From: UBA1876 sp003446665
GTDB lineage: Bacteria; Synergistota; Synergistia; Synergistales; Thermovirgaceae
Direction of reading: 5' to 3'
NCBI GenBank assembly: GCA_040616305.1
Contig: CP159918.1
Coordinates: 124,001-188,000 of the forward strand
DNA length: 64,000 nt
The translations under genes and the position numbers were made by a program. Below are positions 62,211 to 64,000 of the stretch, one piece after another (positions within the stretch are counted from its first letter, which is position 1; every line of letters starts with the position of its first letter). The notes under the pieces are model-generated. The model was not told the DNA's origin. It saw nothing but the letters and a program-made list of their open reading frames with translations, and searched no databases.

Positions 62211-64000
62211 ATATCACTTTGGACATGCTAAATACGAACCAACGGCAGGCTGCTGACTGGGGCGACGGACCACTGCTCGTGCTTGCAGGACCCGGGTCAG
62301 GCAAGACGGCTGTTTTGACTTTGCGCATCGCCAATCTGATTACGAACAGCCCGGATGAGAGCTTCCGAATACTGGGACTCACGTTCACGGTAAAGGCTGC
62401 GAACGAGATGCAGAACCGCATCCGGGAAATTACTGGCGAAGAGTCGCGACGCATAACGCTCTGTACTTTTCACTCGTTCTGCACGGACCTGCTTCGTCAA
62501 CACGGAAGCCAACTGGGGCTGAAACCGGACTTTTCCGTGATTACCGACAACAAGGATCGGCTCGCGATTCTCGGTGAAATGAGGGACAGTAGGGAACTGG
62601 AAATCGACGATCCCGAGGATTTCCTGAAGAAGATCGACACTATGTTTACGCATGGGATCACAGCCGAGGAACTGCCTGAGCATTTCAATGCCGGACAGGA
62701 AAACACTTGTCGAGCCTTGCAGGAAGTCTTCAGAGGCTACCTCGCCAGACTGCTCAAAGAGAACCAGCTTGACTTCGGCTCAATGCTCCACTTCACCCGA
62801 GAACTACTCGCGTCGAAGCCGCGCATCGCGAGGCAGGTCAGGACGGTCTACCGATACGTGTGTGTCGATGAATTCCAGGACACAAACCTCGCACAGTACA
62901 GAGTGCTGCGATTGGTTGCCCCTGCCTCGTCCTCCAATCTCTTTGTCGTGGCAGATGATGACCAGATCATCTTTCAGTGGAACGGCGCAGACCCGAAGCG
63001 ACTGGAAGAACTAAAACGCGATTACGACCCCAAGATCATCCAGTTGCCGGAGAACTACCGTTGTCCGGCGGAGGTCGTTGAGATGGCGAACCGGTTGATT
63101 GCGCACAACTCCGGCAGGGCAACAGCCAAGCTTGATGGTGTCTCGCAGAACCAAGTGGAAGGTACTGTCAAGCTGCAAGCATTCGCGGACTTCGACGAAG
63201 AGATCGCCGGACTAATCTCAGAGATTAAATCCATTCCAAGGAATCACCGTGAAACCTGCTTGGTCATTGCCCGCAGCAATAAGCTGCTGGCGCAGGTCCA
63301 AGCTGCCATGCATAAGGAAGGGCTGAACGCGGAGATTGTCAGCAGACACCAGGACTTTGCCAGCCCTCTAGTGCAGCTGATGTATTTCGCTCTAAAGGTG
63401 GCCAACGCACCCGACTCTCGCAGCCTGCTCAACAAGCTCTGTTCGGCAGCGACTTTAGTGAACAACATCACGATCTCTGCGGAGGATGTCTCGGCCAAAG
63501 CGAATGTGGAGGATCTCACGCCGCTTCGTGCCTTTTTCTCTTTTGCTGCGACGAGTGAGATCCTCAAGCCTTTTGCTGATAAAGGGCAAGAACTGTTATG
63601 TGATTCGCTCGAGTATCCCAGCTTTGTGGAGGAGTGCTTCGAGTTGTTTGATCAACTGAATGTGACCGATGGGGAAGACGAAGCCCACCCCGACTACTTG
63701 GACGACAAGCAGAACTGGCAGCGCATTGCAAAGGATATTCGCAGTTCACATGGCGAAACTGTCAGCCTCCACATCTTCCTGCAGGAAATGGACCTATCGC
63801 CAAAAGCGAAAGCGCTATCGAAAGATTGCGTACGACTCCAAACTGTTCATACGTCCAAGGGCGTGGAGTTCGACAACGTGTTTGTGATCGGGCTTGCCGA
63901 AGACCAGTTTCCGACTTATTTCGCGATAAAGAAGGGCAAGACAGCTATTCAAGAGGAGCGTCGGAACTGCTTTGTGGCAATCACGCGTTCCTCACAGAAC
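62207..64000 (+). CDS. gajB: UvrD/PcrA-type superfamily 1 helicase (Gabija GajB-like), 3' end outside the window
   Basis: Open from ATG 62207 to the window edge (598 codons). Motifs in order: LNTNQRQAADWG (Q motif), Walker A GPGSGKTA (residues 28-35), motif Ia FTVKAANEMQNRI, motif Ib LCTFHSFC, Walker B VDEFQDTN (D221, E222), motif III VVADDDQIIFQWNGAD, motif IV LPENYRCP, motif V TVHTSKGVEFDNVFVIGL, motif VI EERRNCFVAITRS at the very end. The start codon overlaps the stop of gajA (ATGA), so the two are translationally coupled, as in Gabija. It is already longer than the best-studied GajB proteins, so it may be a longer variant or a different UvrD partner. Confidence 0.82.
   Translation, partial: MNITLDMLNTNQRQAADWGDGPLLVLAGPGSGKTAVLTLRIANLITNSPDESFRILGLTFTVKAANEMQNRIREITGEESRRITLCTFHSFCTDLLRQHGSQLGLKPDFSVITDNKDRLAILGEMRDSRELEIDDPEDFLKKIDTMFTHGITAEELPEHFNAGQENTCRALQEVFRGYLARLLKENQLDFGSMLHFTRELLASKPRIARQVRTVYRYVCVDEFQDTNLAQYRVLRLVAPASSSNLFVVADDDQIIFQWNGADPKRLEELKRDYDPKIIQLPENYRCPAEVVEMANRLIAHNSGRATAKLDGVSQNQVEGTVKLQAFADFDEEIAGLISEIKSIPRNHRETCLVIARSNKLLAQVQAAMHKEGLNAEIVSRHQDFASPLVQLMYFALKVANAPDSRSLLNKLCSAATLVNNITISAEDVSAKANVEDLTPLRAFFSFAATSEILKPFADKGQELLCDSLEYPSFVEECFELFDQLNVTDGEDEAHPDYLDDKQNWQRIAKDIRSSHGETVSLHIFLQEMDLSPKAKALSKDCVRLQTVHTSKGVEFDNVFVIGLAEDQFPTYFAIKKGKTAIQEERRNCFVAITRSSQN

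Noticed and set aside
62207..64000. Helicase as a BREX BrxHII protein
   Set aside because: Its motifs are of UvrD/PcrA superfamily 1 type, and it is translationally coupled to an OLD nuclease; BrxHII is a superfamily 2 helicase.

Overview
The window looks like a chromosome segment of a strictly anaerobic, amino-acid-fermenting, double-membraned bacterium, most likely a member of the Synergistota. This is an inference from gene content: a complete glycine cleavage operon with its own lipoate ligase, ornithine aminotransferase, a peptide ABC transporter, a molybdenum hydroxylase operon, an outer-membrane barrel protein, and two genes that appear to encode selenocysteine at in-frame UGA codons. 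No rRNA, tRNA or CRISPR array was seen.

Layout. 1-2345: end of a peptide transporter ATPase, then divergent shikimate genes aroD and aroE. 2834-8215: acyl-ACP thioesterase, an unaccompanied UmuC-type polymerase, an IlvD/Edd dehydratase, a small probable selenoprotein with a UxxC motif, a secreted polysaccharide deacetylase and a universal stress protein. 8244-12899: AbrB-type membrane protein, exported MsrB, the Tm-1-like/PEP-hydrolase-like pair and a methyltransferase. 12896-17018: an emrAB-type efflux operon whose first gene is split at codon 11 by an IS256-family element with a clear target duplication. 17311-17869: a prepilin gene broken by a 19-bp tandem duplication. 18196-25785: class III aminotransferase, ZIP transporter, macro-domain protein, outer-membrane barrel protein, a selenocysteine rhodanese and a large BTAD/AAA/TPR regulator with a long inverted repeat across its start. 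25837-30911: YfcC-type carrier and three-subunit molybdenum hydroxylase. 31247-32929: an exported histidine/phenylalanine ammonia-lyase homologue without the Ala-Ser-Gly triad. 33315-40169: gcvT-gcvH-gcvPA-gcvPB-lpd-lplA. 40206-51253: rocD, class I fructose-bisphosphate aldolase, DJ-1/PfpI protein, HD phosphohydrolase, P-type ATPase, an ATC-hydrolase family protein and a glycine-betaine type binding protein, with several gene remnants between them.

51557-64000 is a phage-defence island. It starts as a type 3 BREX locus (brxF, brxC/pglY, an AlbA_2/Schlafen-type ATPase, a pglX-type methyltransferase) and continues without a gap into an OLD-family nuclease and a UvrD-type helicase, the two-gene arrangement of Gabija. 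The usual BREX pglZ and helicase genes would lie beyond the window. The island sits directly after a truncated second copy of the 3' end of the HD gene. The intact HD gene 6 kb upstream is itself followed by a fossil fragment of a related methyltransferase, so the 3' end of this HD gene may be a repeatedly used integration point.

The strongest leads are the small UxxC selenoprotein, the MIO-less exported ammonia-lyase homologue, the BREX-3/Gabija composite island with its HD-gene boundary, and the reconstructable IS insertion in emrA. All calls rest on reading motifs and gene order by eye; no database search was run.
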